In this document: in pieces, positions 7,338 to 15,152 of the stretch
Layout of the letters: the number at the start of each line of letters is the position of its first letter
How positions within the stretch are numbered: position 1 is the stretch's first letter
NCBI GenBank assembly: GCA_002690945.1
Contig: NZGL01000018.1
Location: forward strand, 20,256-56,848
Length of the DNA stretch: 36,593 bases
Source of the DNA: Gammaproteobacteria bacterium
GTDB taxonomy: Bacteria; Pseudomonadota; Gammaproteobacteria; Magnimaribacterales; TMED112
Direction: 5' to 3'
Notes under the pieces: generated by a model
The model's database searches: none
The model's input: only the letters and a program-made list of their open reading frames with translations
Told to the model about the DNA's origin: nothing
Translations under genes and position numbers: made by a program

Positions 7338-8200
7338 TAAAACCTTCGCCACATTCTAATGCCAAATGCTAATGAAAAGATCCACGCAAATAGTTCAACA
7401 TAATTCGGATTTGAATTGTAACCAAAAAAACCTTTAAGAAATTCACCTATATAACCCTTATCGTACATAGGGTGATAATAAAGATCCTTAGATGAATCAT
7501 ATCTATAAAGAAATCCACCTTCAGGTATTTCAGGTGTTGGTGTCAAGATATCCCATGGCCTAGCAATATTCTCTTTCTCAATATAACCAGACTTTTCAAG
7601 ATACTCCTCTCCTTCATGTGTACCATAGGCAATCATGCCTGAAGCAAGAAATACTAATAACAAAGTCGTTCCTTTAAAAAACGGTCTTAGGTTAATTCTT
7701 TTCCCGCCTATAACAACTAAATAACCAATAATAATTGCTAATATTGCTCCTAGAGCAAAACCGGTATAGGAGAAACCATCTCCTCTATCTTGGCCCAAGA
7801 GCATTACGACTGTCTCGAACCCTTCTCTTAAAATTGAAAAGAAGACAACCCAAAAAACACCCCATGTAGACATTTTCAATGCTTTTTCCGTCTTTGATTC
7901 TAAATCTTTTTTATCTGATACATGTTTTGATAGCCAAAAGACTACATACCAAATTAATCCTGCAGCTGCATACATAAATAGAGCTTCAAACAGTTTTTCA
8001 TATCTTGTATCACCTGCAATTCCTTTAAGATAAACCACTAGAAATGCAACTAATATGCTTGCAAAAACAGATGCGCCTACGCCTAACCACAATTTTTTTA
8101 TAGCGTCGGTTAAGCCAGATCTTGATAGAAAACTATAAATGATCCCAACTATTAAACACGCTTCTAAACTTTCTCGAAAGACAATTATAAATTCATTCAT
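7331..8200 (-). CDS. FTR1-family high-affinity iron permease
   Basis: This is an inner-membrane iron permease of the FTR1/EfeU family, 289 residues with about seven hydrophobic segments. Both iron-translocation REXXE motifs are present: RESLE at 9-13 in the first helix and REGFE at 125-129. An Asp/Tyr-rich loop (YDSSKDLYYHPMYDKG) precedes the last helix. It is the last gene in the minus-strand run from 12907 but has its own promoter with a Fur box exactly between -35 and -10 (8208-8236), so it should be repressed when iron is plentiful. No EfeO/EfeB or multicopper oxidase partner is adjacent. Whether it imports Fe2+ or Fe3+ is unknown. Confidence 0.92.
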   Translation of the reverse strand: MNEFIIVFRESLEACLIVGIIYSFLSRSGLTDAIKKLWLGVGASVFASILVAFLVVYLKGIAGDTRYEKLFEALFMYAAAGLIWYVVFWLSKHVSDKKDLESKTEKALKMSTWGVFWVVFFSILREGFETVVMLLGQDRGDGFSYTGFALGAILAIIIGYLVVIGGKRINLRPFFKGTTLLLVFLASGMIAYGTHEGEEYLEKSGYIEKENIARPWDILTPTPEIPEGGFLYRYDSSKDLYYHPMYDKGYIGEFLKGFFGYNSNPNYVELFAWIFSLAFGIRMWRRFYY

Positions 8201-8207
8201 GGCCTAT

Positions 8208-8236
8208 ATATTAGTGAGAATGATTCTCATTTACAA
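8208..8236 (-). promoter_or_regulatory. Promoter of the FTR1 permease gene with embedded Fur box
   Basis: On the minus strand there is TTGTAA (-35, 8231-8236), a 17-base spacer and TAATAT (-10, 8208-8213). The spacer is almost entirely a perfect palindrome, TGAGAAT-G-ATTCTCA (8215-8229), the core of a Fur box. The -10 ends 7 bases before the ATG, so the mRNA is probably leaderless. Binding of Fur-Fe here would directly block RNA polymerase. Confidence 0.85.
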
Positions 8237-8242
8237 TAGAAA

Positions 8243-9184
8243 TTATCTAAAACTAAGTGAAATTATTTCACCTGGAAGAGGAGTAAAAAAATTAACTCTT
8301 TCATCTTCAAGAGAAAGTGCTTCAATCATATCTCTTGGCTCATAAGTGGGCTCTTGTGAAAAGTAAATATTTCCCCAATGAATGCCATAACTAGTTTTTA
8401 TATCAAAATCTAAACTTATCTGAACAGCTTCTTGTGGGTTTGCATGAACATCACTTTCAATTTCAGCTGGAAAGTAAGACCCAGTAGCTATAAATCCAAT
8501 ATCAATATCTCCTATTTTTTCTTTATAGGTTTTAAAATTTTCATCGTATGCTGAATCGCCAAGATGCAAAAAAGATAATTCATTAAAGCTTATAATCCAC
8601 CCTCCCCATAGACTTGCGTTTCTGTCAAAAAAACCACGCGCAGACCAATGTTTTGCAGGAATAAATGTCATGGAGAATGACTCTGATTGATCACTTTCCC
8701 ACCACTTAAACTCTTTGACATTATTCAGATAATTTGAAGTTAGTAACTTTTTATCACCTTGCGGTACATTAAAAATAATTTCAGGATTGTATTCCTGTAA
8801 TGTCTTAAGTGTAGGTATGTCTAGATGATCATAATGATTATGTGATATGAAGACATGATCAATTCTAGGCAAATCAGCTAGTTCAATCATTAATGGTATT
8901 CTCCTTTTGGGTCCTATAAAGCTAAAGGGTGAAGCCCTCATTGAAAATATTGGATCAAAAAGAATATTTTTGTCATCCACACTTAATAAAACCGTGCTTT
9001 GACCAAGCCATGTAAAATAGTTTGTTTTATTAGTTAGGTCTTCGTTAATTTTATAAAATTTTATTACTTCGTTGTCTTTTGGATCTAGTGTATTAAATAA
9101 AGATTTGTAATAGGTTTTTACATACAACCCAAACCCTGTAATAAAAATTATTAAAACTAAAACTATTAATTTATATGTGCGCAT
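8243..9184 (-). CDS. MBL-fold metallohydrolase (NAPE-PLD/UlaG-like)
   Basis: This is a 313-residue metallo-beta-lactamase-fold protein. An N-terminal hydrophobic segment (6-23) anchors or exports it. The fold begins FTWLGQSTVLLSVDDKNILF, followed by PFSFIGPKRRIP, which is typical of the NAPE-PLD/RomA-like branch. The metal site is HNHYDHLD with His115, His117, Asp119 and His120; HLGDSAYDENF and GIHWGNI supply later ligands. The family includes phospholipase-D-type and lactonase-type enzymes; the substrate here is not known. It follows the HupE-like gene by 2 bases and so belongs to the minus-strand run that starts with the DUF3604 gene. Confidence 0.88.
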   Translation of the reverse strand: MRTYKLIVLVLIIFITGFGLYVKTYYKSLFNTLDPKDNEVIKFYKINEDLTNKTNYFTWLGQSTVLLSVDDKNILFDPIFSMRASPFSFIGPKRRIPLMIELADLPRIDHVFISHNHYDHLDIPTLKTLQEYNPEIIFNVPQGDKKLLTSNYLNNVKEFKWWESDQSESFSMTFIPAKHWSARGFFDRNASLWGGWIISFNELSFLHLGDSAYDENFKTYKEKIGDIDIGFIATGSYFPAEIESDVHANPQEAVQISLDFDIKTSYGIHWGNIYFSQEPTYEPRDMIEALSLEDERVNFFTPLPGEIISLSFR

Positions 9185-9186
9185 TT

Positions 9187-10140
9187 TTAGATAATTGTTA
9201 TAAGCCTATCAATTAGCCAATACATTCCTATCCCACCGGTTGAATAAGCAACAAAATCATTTCTTTTATAAAAATTTAGTTGAAATAAGGCTTTTGCACC
9301 CCAAGCTAATATCAAGAGAACTCCTATGAATAAAAATTGAGCGACTTCAATTCCAATATTAAAAAAGAAAAGGTTGGCGATAATATTTTCATCAACAGCT
9401 ATCTCATCAAGGACCCCATAAAACCCAAAACCATGTATTAGACCAAAAAAAGCTGCGATATATGTAGAACCCTTGTTAGGTTCTGATGAATTCATTAATT
9501 TTAAAGATAAGGCAATTATGGTTAGTGCTATTAATGCTTCAATAGGTCTTTGACTAATAGAGAAGACTCCCAAATAAGCTAATGCTAATGTCAAGCTATG
9601 GCCCAATGTAAATGCGGTAATTGTCTTTATAAGACCAATAGAAGTTGTAGCCATTAGTGTGAACAAAAGAACTACAACTAAATGATCTAGACCACCAAAC
9701 ATATGAGAAACTCCCAACATAAAGAAGTTATTTGAGGGACTAATTTGATCAACATAGATCTTATTATTATTCAAACTTATGGTGCCAATGAGTCTTTCTT
9801 CCTGATCTATAGTGGAAACAAAAATTTCAACATTGGTATTTATCCCATCAGCTTCAATAAAAAATAATTGTCCAGTCCCACAACCCACGTCCCAACTAGA
9901 TATATAGTTTTTATTTGTGATCTGATACTTGTAGTTCGAGATTGAACTACATTCACTATTAACTGAGAGTTTTATGTCTTTAAAATTTGATAGCTTAGGT
10001 CTAATCCATGAAATCTTATAGTTAGATTGGTTATGTTCTTCTATTTGAATTTTTGATACAACAATCTCATGTGTATATGCGTGCCCAACTAAAAATATAA
10101 GAAAAAATAAATATCTTTTAGTCGTTATAAATAAGCTCAT
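9187..10140 (-). CDS. HupE/UreJ family membrane protein
   Basis: This is a 317-residue protein with a signal peptide (8-22), a periplasmic beta-rich domain (about 25-140) and a C-terminal membrane domain of the HupE/UreJ type. Diagnostic pieces are MFGGLDHLVVVLLFTLMATT, TAFTLGHSLTLALAYLG (the HxxT/S pattern of nickel/cobalt permease-like proteins), GLIHGFGFYGVLDEI and NIGIEVAQFLFIG. The family is linked to metal transport or to secretion of small molecules, without proof for this group. It starts inside the end of the PPIase gene (23-base overlap), so translation is coupled. The pairing PPIase-HupE next to a DUF3604 protein suggests a joint function. Confidence 0.85.
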   Translation of the reverse strand: MSLFITTKRYLFFLIFLVGHAYTHEIVVSKIQIEEHNQSNYKISWIRPKLSNFKDIKLSVNSECSSISNYKYQITNKNYISSWDVGCGTGQLFFIEADGINTNVEIFVSTIDQEERLIGTISLNNNKIYVDQISPSNNFFMLGVSHMFGGLDHLVVVLLFTLMATTSIGLIKTITAFTLGHSLTLALAYLGVFSISQRPIEALIALTIIALSLKLMNSSEPNKGSTYIAAFFGLIHGFGFYGVLDEIAVDENIIANLFFFNIGIEVAQFLFIGVLLILAWGAKALFQLNFYKRNDFVAYSTGGIGMYWLIDRLITII

Positions 10141-10843
10141 ATTTATCTCTTATTTTTAGAATATTCTCTTCATACATTTCTGTATTATGTGCGAGCATAA
10201 AATCGTTTAGAACATTCTCTTTTATATCTTCATAAGTAATTATTTTTTCTGGGTATATTTCTAAATCATAAATTTCATGCCATCCATAAGTTGAGCTTAT
10301 TCTTTTGTCTGTACTTTCTAATACTTTTTGAAAAAAGCCTGGGCCAAAATTACTATTAACTTTTAATTCAGATACCTCAGTAAAGGTAATTCCAGAGAAG
10401 AAAACATCAGTCTGGTTGCTATCTTTTCTTTTATAGAACCTATGAGAAAAAGAAATATTGAAAGGCTTTATATATTTAACGAGATTATCTTCGTAAAAAC
10501 TTTTTAGCTCATCTTCTGCTGGAACATAATTAAAAGCTTGTGTTTTTAAAAAATCGTTATATTTTTGTATTAAACGTCTTCGTACAATCTCATCATCTAA
10601 GTCAAAACCCTTTGATAAAGCTTCCTGATATAGAATTTCGTCTTCGTACCAACTTACTAAAAGGTTAGTTAATTCTGTATCATTTGGTTCTCTATCAAAC
10701 TGTAATTCGAAGGCTTGGTTTAGTTGTGTTAATAGCTGATCATCTACAGGAATTTCATTTCTATTATCTTTAGATAAGTTATCAATAATTACTAAAACAA
10801 CTCCTATAACTAAAAAAATAAGAATTTCTTTTATTCCTTTCAT
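10118..10843 (-). CDS. Membrane-anchored parvulin-like peptidyl-prolyl isomerase/chaperone
   Basis: This 241-residue protein has one N-terminal anchor (about 8-23) and a periplasmic part resembling SurA/PpiC. A helical N-domain is present (VDDQLLTQLNQAFELQF, then LVSWYEDEILYQEALSKGFD as in SurA-type chaperones), followed by a weakly conserved parvulin-like region (SFSHRFYKRKD, GPGFFQKVLESTDKRISSTYGWHEIYDLE). The parvulin active-site pattern is degenerate, so it may act as a chaperone for neighbours rather than as an isomerase. It lies 3 bases after the DUF3604 gene and overlaps the HupE-like gene. Function inferred from family and context. Confidence 0.75.
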   Translation of the reverse strand: MKGIKEILIFLVIGVVLVIIDNLSKDNRNEIPVDDQLLTQLNQAFELQFDREPNDTELTNLLVSWYEDEILYQEALSKGFDLDDEIVRRRLIQKYNDFLKTQAFNYVPAEDELKSFYEDNLVKYIKPFNISFSHRFYKRKDSNQTDVFFSGITFTEVSELKVNSNFGPGFFQKVLESTDKRISSTYGWHEIYDLEIYPEKIITYEDIKENVLNDFMLAHNTEMYEENILKIRDKYELIYND

Positions 10844-10846
10844 TTA

Positions 10847-12907
10847 TCAAGGCAATAAATGAATCGGTGACGACCAAGCTCTTTCTTGAATGGTTGTTGG
10901 ATAGTCTGATCTTGGTTCTACATTATTTCTTATAGCATCCCATGTTGACCATCGACATGTAGGATTTTCTAGAACCCTCACATAGTAAAAAGCTCTTTGT
11001 CCTGTTTTGTAAGTAGGATCCTTCCAAAATGTTTTCAATTCTGAAGCTCCAACTGAATTATCATAGCTGCAGTCCTCAATATTAACCATCGCTCCATTAT
11101 CAGGACATCTGTAACTGTCTTGGTTCACTTTCAGATCATCTGAACAAGCTACATCAAAGACAATTTCCTTCAAATCTCCATCTTCAACAAAACCTTTAAT
11201 AATTTGTAATCTTTGAAGCGGTGCACTATCGCTGTCTTGAACAGCCCATATGAAAAATTTAGGATCAGGTTTAGAGCTAGTATTTAGTACATCTGATCCC
11301 ATAGAGTGCCCTTTTTCGTAAAGATGTTTTACGAGTCCTTCATTGTCTATCATTCCCTCATTAAAATCATAGCCAGCAAAGAAACGAACTTTAATTCTAG
11401 GGCCAGTAGTTGCAAATGCTTCTTTTCTTCTTAATGCAGAGTAGATGCTTTCTCTAGTATTTTCTTCAGCCCAAACAGCAGCTAAACCTGAAGCACCATA
11501 AGAGATTGATGATGCATTAACATATTTTTTTCCATCAACTTCTGTAATGAAATCACCACCCGTAAGCTGACTTGTCTCCCTATCCAATAGTGCTTGAGTA
11601 GTCATAGGGATTGAACCTCTTAATTCTGGCGTACTATCAAGAAGCCCAACTTTTGCAAAATAATCTTCTTCATTAAAGGATGATGCTGCTGTATGTCCAT
11701 CTGTCGATCCAATAAAACCAAATTTAAATGGATTATCTTTGTCTTCTGATTCAAGCTTTAGTCCATTTAATAGAGCTTCTCGAACATAAGAACCACCCTC
11801 AACTTTTGATATTGTCATTGTCGCAACTTTCCAAGGCATAATTTCAAAATCTGCCCATTCATCATTTTTTGAGAGGGCTGGATGCGTATCTGATGTTCCT
11901 TTTACTTGTGTTATTTCTACTATTGGCTCATTTCTAAGTCTTTTAGATACGTACTCAGAATCAAATGGATTTCCATCAAAATCCTCCAATTTAAACATTT
12001 GAGCGCCAGAACCATTGGAATTATGTGGTATAGCCATGCTTTCTATTCCTTGATCTCTCAAGTCATCCATCCAGTCCCACAAATCTTCTGGGTCAAGTGA
12101 ATTCATCCTTGAGAAAGGTAGCTCTGGGTATCTGTTTCCATCACCTCTAAAGATTACATTTCGATGTAAATTATCCATCAAATCTGTCGAGCTTGTATAT
12201 TCGTAACCAACAAAAGTTGTAAAATTTCCTGGATCGTTGTGCCGGTCAGCCGCCTCTATAATGTCTTGCCATGCATCTCTAGATATTTGTACTAAATAAT
12301 TAGGGTCAAGTTTGCCTTGCATGACTGCTGCATTGGCAGCGAAAACATAACCAAGAAATGTGCCAGATCTATGGTCTAATGATTCTAGAGTTAAGTTTTC
12401 TGGGATATTTAGATCTCTCACAGTAGCACTGGATTCATTTTCATATAAAGGCGTCCCCTTGGTTGCTGCTTCTTTAACTATGCCTAAAAATAATCCATGA
12501 TCACTCACAACATAAAAATCTAATGGTTTTTTTAACTTCGTCTCAAAGCCTGCAGGGTGAAGGACCATACCTCCCTTAGCAAATCCATATGCATCATCAG
12601 GGGTTGCTGTTGTCCCAAATGAATAAGCATCAAATGAATAGGTCGTATGCACATGTGTATCACCAAATAAAGCAACTCGCTTTGATTGAGCGTCTAAATC
12701 TGAATTTATAAAAGCCTTTTCAGTCTGTATATCCCATGGTACCTCTGTTCGGGTAATCATGAATGAACTAGAATTAACATCAACACTAGGTAATCCAACA
12801 TTACTTGATACGAAGTCTGTATTTGTAGCTTGCTCTTCTGGATTATCTTCTTGTGTGAATGAAAAAAAAGAAACTAAAAGTAATAGAAAAATTCTGTTAG
12901 CTTTCAT
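10847..12907 (-). CDS. DUF3604 protein (exported, PHP-like metal-binding)
   Basis: This is a 686-residue protein with a signal peptide (MKANRIFLLLLVSFFSFT) and a full-length DUF3604 domain. The N-terminal FGDTHVHTTYS (81-91; HxH at His85 and His87), VVSDHG (Asp136, His137), a later IPHNSNGS and STDGHTAAS form the set of metal ligands typical of PHP-type phosphoesterases, which suggests a multi-metal hydrolase in the periplasm. Cysteines near the C-terminus (VACSD, YRCPDN, EDCSYD, PTCRW) could form disulfides. It is the first gene of a minus-strand run with a parvulin-like protein, HupE-like protein and MBL-fold protein. A TATAAT sits 6 bases before its ATG. The substrate is unknown. Confidence 0.86.
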   Translation of the reverse strand: MKANRIFLLLLVSFFSFTQEDNPEEQATNTDFVSSNVGLPSVDVNSSSFMITRTEVPWDIQTEKAFINSDLDAQSKRVALFGDTHVHTTYSFDAYSFGTTATPDDAYGFAKGGMVLHPAGFETKLKKPLDFYVVSDHGLFLGIVKEAATKGTPLYENESSATVRDLNIPENLTLESLDHRSGTFLGYVFAANAAVMQGKLDPNYLVQISRDAWQDIIEAADRHNDPGNFTTFVGYEYTSSTDLMDNLHRNVIFRGDGNRYPELPFSRMNSLDPEDLWDWMDDLRDQGIESMAIPHNSNGSGAQMFKLEDFDGNPFDSEYVSKRLRNEPIVEITQVKGTSDTHPALSKNDEWADFEIMPWKVATMTISKVEGGSYVREALLNGLKLESEDKDNPFKFGFIGSTDGHTAASSFNEEDYFAKVGLLDSTPELRGSIPMTTQALLDRETSQLTGGDFITEVDGKKYVNASSISYGASGLAAVWAEENTRESIYSALRRKEAFATTGPRIKVRFFAGYDFNEGMIDNEGLVKHLYEKGHSMGSDVLNTSSKPDPKFFIWAVQDSDSAPLQRLQIIKGFVEDGDLKEIVFDVACSDDLKVNQDSYRCPDNGAMVNIEDCSYDNSVGASELKTFWKDPTYKTGQRAFYYVRVLENPTCRWSTWDAIRNNVEPRSDYPTTIQERAWSSPIHLLP

Positions 12908-12913
12908 AAACTC

Positions 12914-12919
12914 ATTATA
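12914..12919 (-). promoter_or_regulatory. Consensus -10 hexamer of the DUF3604 operon
   Basis: On the minus strand TATAAT ends 6 bases before the DUF3604 start codon (12907), leaving no room for a leader. It overlaps the divergent cupin gene's ribosome-binding site AAGGAG (12918-12923 on the plus strand), so transcription of one may affect the other. Confidence 0.5.
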
Positions 12920-12930
12920 AGGAGATTTTT

Positions 12931-13452
12931 ATGAGAAGAATAGTTACTGGGCATGACAAAAATGGTAAATCCATTTTAACTTTAGATGGCCCTCCAGCTC
13001 GAAGCATAGGAGAAGAAGTAGGAGGCTTATATGAATTATGGAATACCGATGGAGAATCAGTTATATCTACAGACAATACAGATAGAGCAGATTCAGAAAT
13101 CCTGCTATGCCCACCTAAAAATGGGACAAAATTTAGATATTTTCAAATTAACCCATTACCTGAAGGAGTTCCTAAAGAAGTAATGGATCAAATAGCGCAT
13201 GATAATTTTTCACAAGTCGGTGCTGCTGATACTAGAGTCGATACTGAAAGACATCCGGCTATGCATAAAACTGAAACTATTGATTACATAATTCTATTAA
13301 AAGGTGATGTAACACTCTTAGTTGATAATGATGAGGTTGATTTACACCCTCATGATGTTGTTATACAAAGAGGAACAAACCATGCATGGGTTAATAAAGG
13401 AACTGAACCAGCACTGCTTATAGCAGTACTGATTGATAATAAGATATATTAA
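12931..13452 (+). CDS. Cupin-domain protein
   Basis: This is a 173-residue protein with a C-terminal cupin barrel. Motif 1 runs from HPAMHKTETIDYIILLKGDVTLLV (about 109-132), carrying His and Glu ligands, and motif 2 is DLHPHDVVIQRGTNHAWVNKG (about 136-156), with the final His. The N-terminal 100 residues resemble those of other small cupins often annotated as oxygenase- or decarboxylase-related. Start supported by AAGGAG 7 bases upstream, one of the few clear Shine-Dalgarno sites here. It is monocistronic and convergent with the lipoprotein genes. Substrate unknown; probably cytoplasmic. Confidence 0.82.
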   Translation: MRRIVTGHDKNGKSILTLDGPPARSIGEEVGGLYELWNTDGESVISTDNTDRADSEILLCPPKNGTKFRYFQINPLPEGVPKEVMDQIAHDNFSQVGAADTRVDTERHPAMHKTETIDYIILLKGDVTLLVDNDEVDLHPHDVVIQRGTNHAWVNKGTEPALLIAVLIDNKIY

Positions 13453-13459
13453 CTACTGT

Positions 13460-13765
13460 TTATTCAATTCTTTTAAAAACACCTGGATCTTGGTCTTCAG
13501 GTATGATTATTAAACTCTTACCTTTGATCTCAATTGAGGCATTCCAACCTCCAGTGCAACCAGCTGTAGTTGGGTTTTCTGTGTAGTCATCGATAATACA
13601 ATTAATTGGGGTTTCACCTGGTGTAGTTAAAGATAAAGATTCAGCATCAACTACTACTGTTATATCCATGCCTTCTACCGTACCTTCATAGGATCCATCA
13701 AAAAGATTTTTAGGTCCACATGCAGCAAGAATTAATAACGCAATTAATAAATATAAATACTTCAT
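13460..13765 (-). CDS. Small lipoprotein, tandem paralogue A
   Basis: This is a 101-residue lipoprotein with a signal peptide MKYLYLLIALLILAAC ending in the lipobox LAAC (Cys16). The mature part is a small beta-rich domain: FDGSYEGTVEGMDITVVVDAESLSL, a Cys pair (NCIIDD, GCTGGW) and SIEIKGKSLIIIPEDQ near the end. It is a clear paralogue of the next gene upstream: the signal peptides are nearly identical, the layout is the same and there is strong DNA similarity over the first 50 bases. A third, broken copy lies at 14170-14253. Function unknown. Confidence 0.75.
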   Translation of the reverse strand: MKYLYLLIALLILAACGPKNLFDGSYEGTVEGMDITVVVDAESLSLTTPGETPINCIIDDYTENPTTAGCTGGWNASIEIKGKSLIIIPEDQDPGVFKRIE

Positions 13766-13774
13766 GACTATTTT

Positions 13775-14125
13775 TTACTCTGAGACCCTTTCAAAAACAA
13801 TCTCCATATCAAAACCTTCAGGAGTTACTGTTAGAGTGTCACCTTCAACTTTTACTGTTGCCCTATCTTCAGTTCCATCATCGCTAATGCAAACATAGAC
13901 AGAAGTTGTTGAAAATGGATCTTCTATCACACATGGCTCATCGCCATCAAAGGAAATCAAATCACCTTCTACAGAAACAGGTGTGTCAAAACCGAAAACT
14001 TCACCTTGATAAGCACCCTCAAAAACATTCACTGGATCTGGTACAGGTTCTGATGCAGGCTCTTCTTCAGAAGGTCCACATGCAGCAAGAGTTAATAACG
14101 TAATTAATAAATAAAAATATTTCAT
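13775..14125 (-). CDS. Small lipoprotein, tandem paralogue B
   Basis: This is a 116-residue lipoprotein with signal peptide MKYFYLLITLLTLAAC (lipobox LAAC) and an acidic, Pro/Glu-rich linker (SEEEPASEPVPDP) absent from paralogue A. The domain repeats the same plan: FEGAYQGEVFGFDTPVSVEG, a Cys pair (CVIEDP, YVCISDD), and TVKVEGDTLTVTPEG before the end. A perfect 10-bp inverted repeat lies immediately before its ATG (14126-14151). The pair arose by tandem duplication. Function unknown; likely anchored in the outer or inner membrane facing the periplasm. Confidence 0.77.
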   Translation of the reverse strand: MKYFYLLITLLTLAACGPSEEEPASEPVPDPVNVFEGAYQGEVFGFDTPVSVEGDLISFDGDEPCVIEDPFSTTSVYVCISDDGTEDRATVKVEGDTLTVTPEGFDMEIVFERVSE

Positions 14126-14151
14126 AGATTAATTACAGCATTAATTAATCT
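14126..14151. repeat. Perfect 10-bp inverted repeat before the lipoprotein start
   Basis: AGATTAATTA (14126-14135) and TAATTAATCT (14142-14151) are exact reverse complements separated by 6 bases, abutting the ATG at 14125. It may be a 5'-UTR hairpin or an operator. It is A/T-only apart from one pair, which weakens the hairpin reading. Confidence 0.5.
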
Positions 14152-14169
14152 AGATTGAAATATAATTAC

Positions 14170-14253
14170 CTAATAATCTAATCTAAAAATCTCAGAAATT
14201 TGTCCTTCTGGTAACATTATTAGACTACTGCCTTTGGTCTCAAGTATAGATAA
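14170..14253 (-). pseudogene. Remnant of a third lipoprotein copy (3' end only)
   Basis: The minus-strand reading ILETKGSSLIMLPEGQ..IFRLDY-stop aligns with the C-terminus of paralogue A (SIEIKGKSLIIIPEDQ..VFKRIE) at about half of positions, including the KGxSLI.xPE core. An in-frame stop lies at 14269-14271 and no start, signal peptide or N-terminal part exists upstream; the tRNA-Glu gene begins at 14288. It is therefore a decayed tail left by loss of the rest of the gene. Confidence 0.7.
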
Positions 14254-14287
14254 AAGTCGATAGTGTCTCTATGCCATTAAGATAAAA

Positions 14288-14363
<76 letters not shown>

Positions 14364-14402
14364 ACATTCGCTAATTATAGTAATTAATTATATCTTTTAA
14401 AG

Positions 14403-15140
14403 CTATTTATCTTTTAGTTTTTTTTCAACTGCAGCAAGAAACCCTCTCATAAAATTTACTTCCATTTCGTCTAAACCGATTCGTGTAAAAAGTCTTTTGA
14501 TTCTTGCACCAATTTGTCTAGGATTTCCCTTATTGAAAACCTCTAATTTTTCAGCAACATCAGTAAAATGTTCAACTAGTCGATTGACATGATTTGCCTC
14601 TGCTAATGGAACGTCCCAGTGTTGGTTATTTTTAATTTCAGAATCTATAGCTCGACTAACTAATAACTCATAACATACAACTTGCACTGACATTGCTACA
14701 TTAAGTACTGGATAATCTTCATTAGCTGGTATGTGCACATGTAGATTGCACCTCTGTAACTCATCGTTAGTTAAACCTCTGTCTTCTCTACCAAAAAGTA
14801 TTGCAACAGTATTATTTTTGTTTGCTTCTGCAATTATTTTTGGTGAAGCGGAAATAATAGATTCATTAGGCCATGGAACTTTTCTGTCTCGCGATGATGT
14901 GCCAACAATTAAATTACAGCCATCTAGAGCTTCTTCAAGAGTATTGACTACTTGAACTGTATCAATTAGATCGCCTGCATTAGCTGCTAAAGCAGTGACT
15001 TCTTCAGATGGGAATTTTTTTGGACTTACTAAACATAAGTTACCAAAACCCATAGTTTTCATAGCCCTTAATGTCGACCCAATATTGCCTGAATTAGATG
15101 TTTCTATAAGAATAATTTTGACTTGCTTATTTAAACCCAT
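14403..15140 (-). CDS. trmJ: tRNA (cytidine/uridine-32-2'-O)-methyltransferase
   Basis: This is a SPOUT-class methyltransferase that methylates the 2'-O of nucleotide 32 in the tRNA anticodon loop using SAM. The 245 residues match TrmJ: IILIETSNSGNIGSTLRAMK (9-28), the SPOUT motif region ILFGREDRGLTNDEL (about 114-128), and HIPANEDYPVLNVAMSVQVV (about 135-154), which form the knotted SAM site; the C-terminal helical tail is also of normal length. It is divergent from suhB with 12 bases between start codons, an arrangement also seen in other gammaproteobacteria. The two genes must share a compact promoter region. Confidence 0.93.
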   Translation of the reverse strand: MGLNKQVKIILIETSNSGNIGSTLRAMKTMGFGNLCLVSPKKFPSEEVTALAANAGDLIDTVQVVNTLEEALDGCNLIVGTSSRDRKVPWPNESIISASPKIIAEANKNNTVAILFGREDRGLTNDELQRCNLHVHIPANEDYPVLNVAMSVQVVCYELLVSRAIDSEIKNNQHWDVPLAEANHVNRLVEHFTDVAEKLEVFNKGNPRQIGARIKRLFTRIGLDEMEVNFMRGFLAAVEKKLKDK

Positions 15141-15152
15141 AATATATTCACT

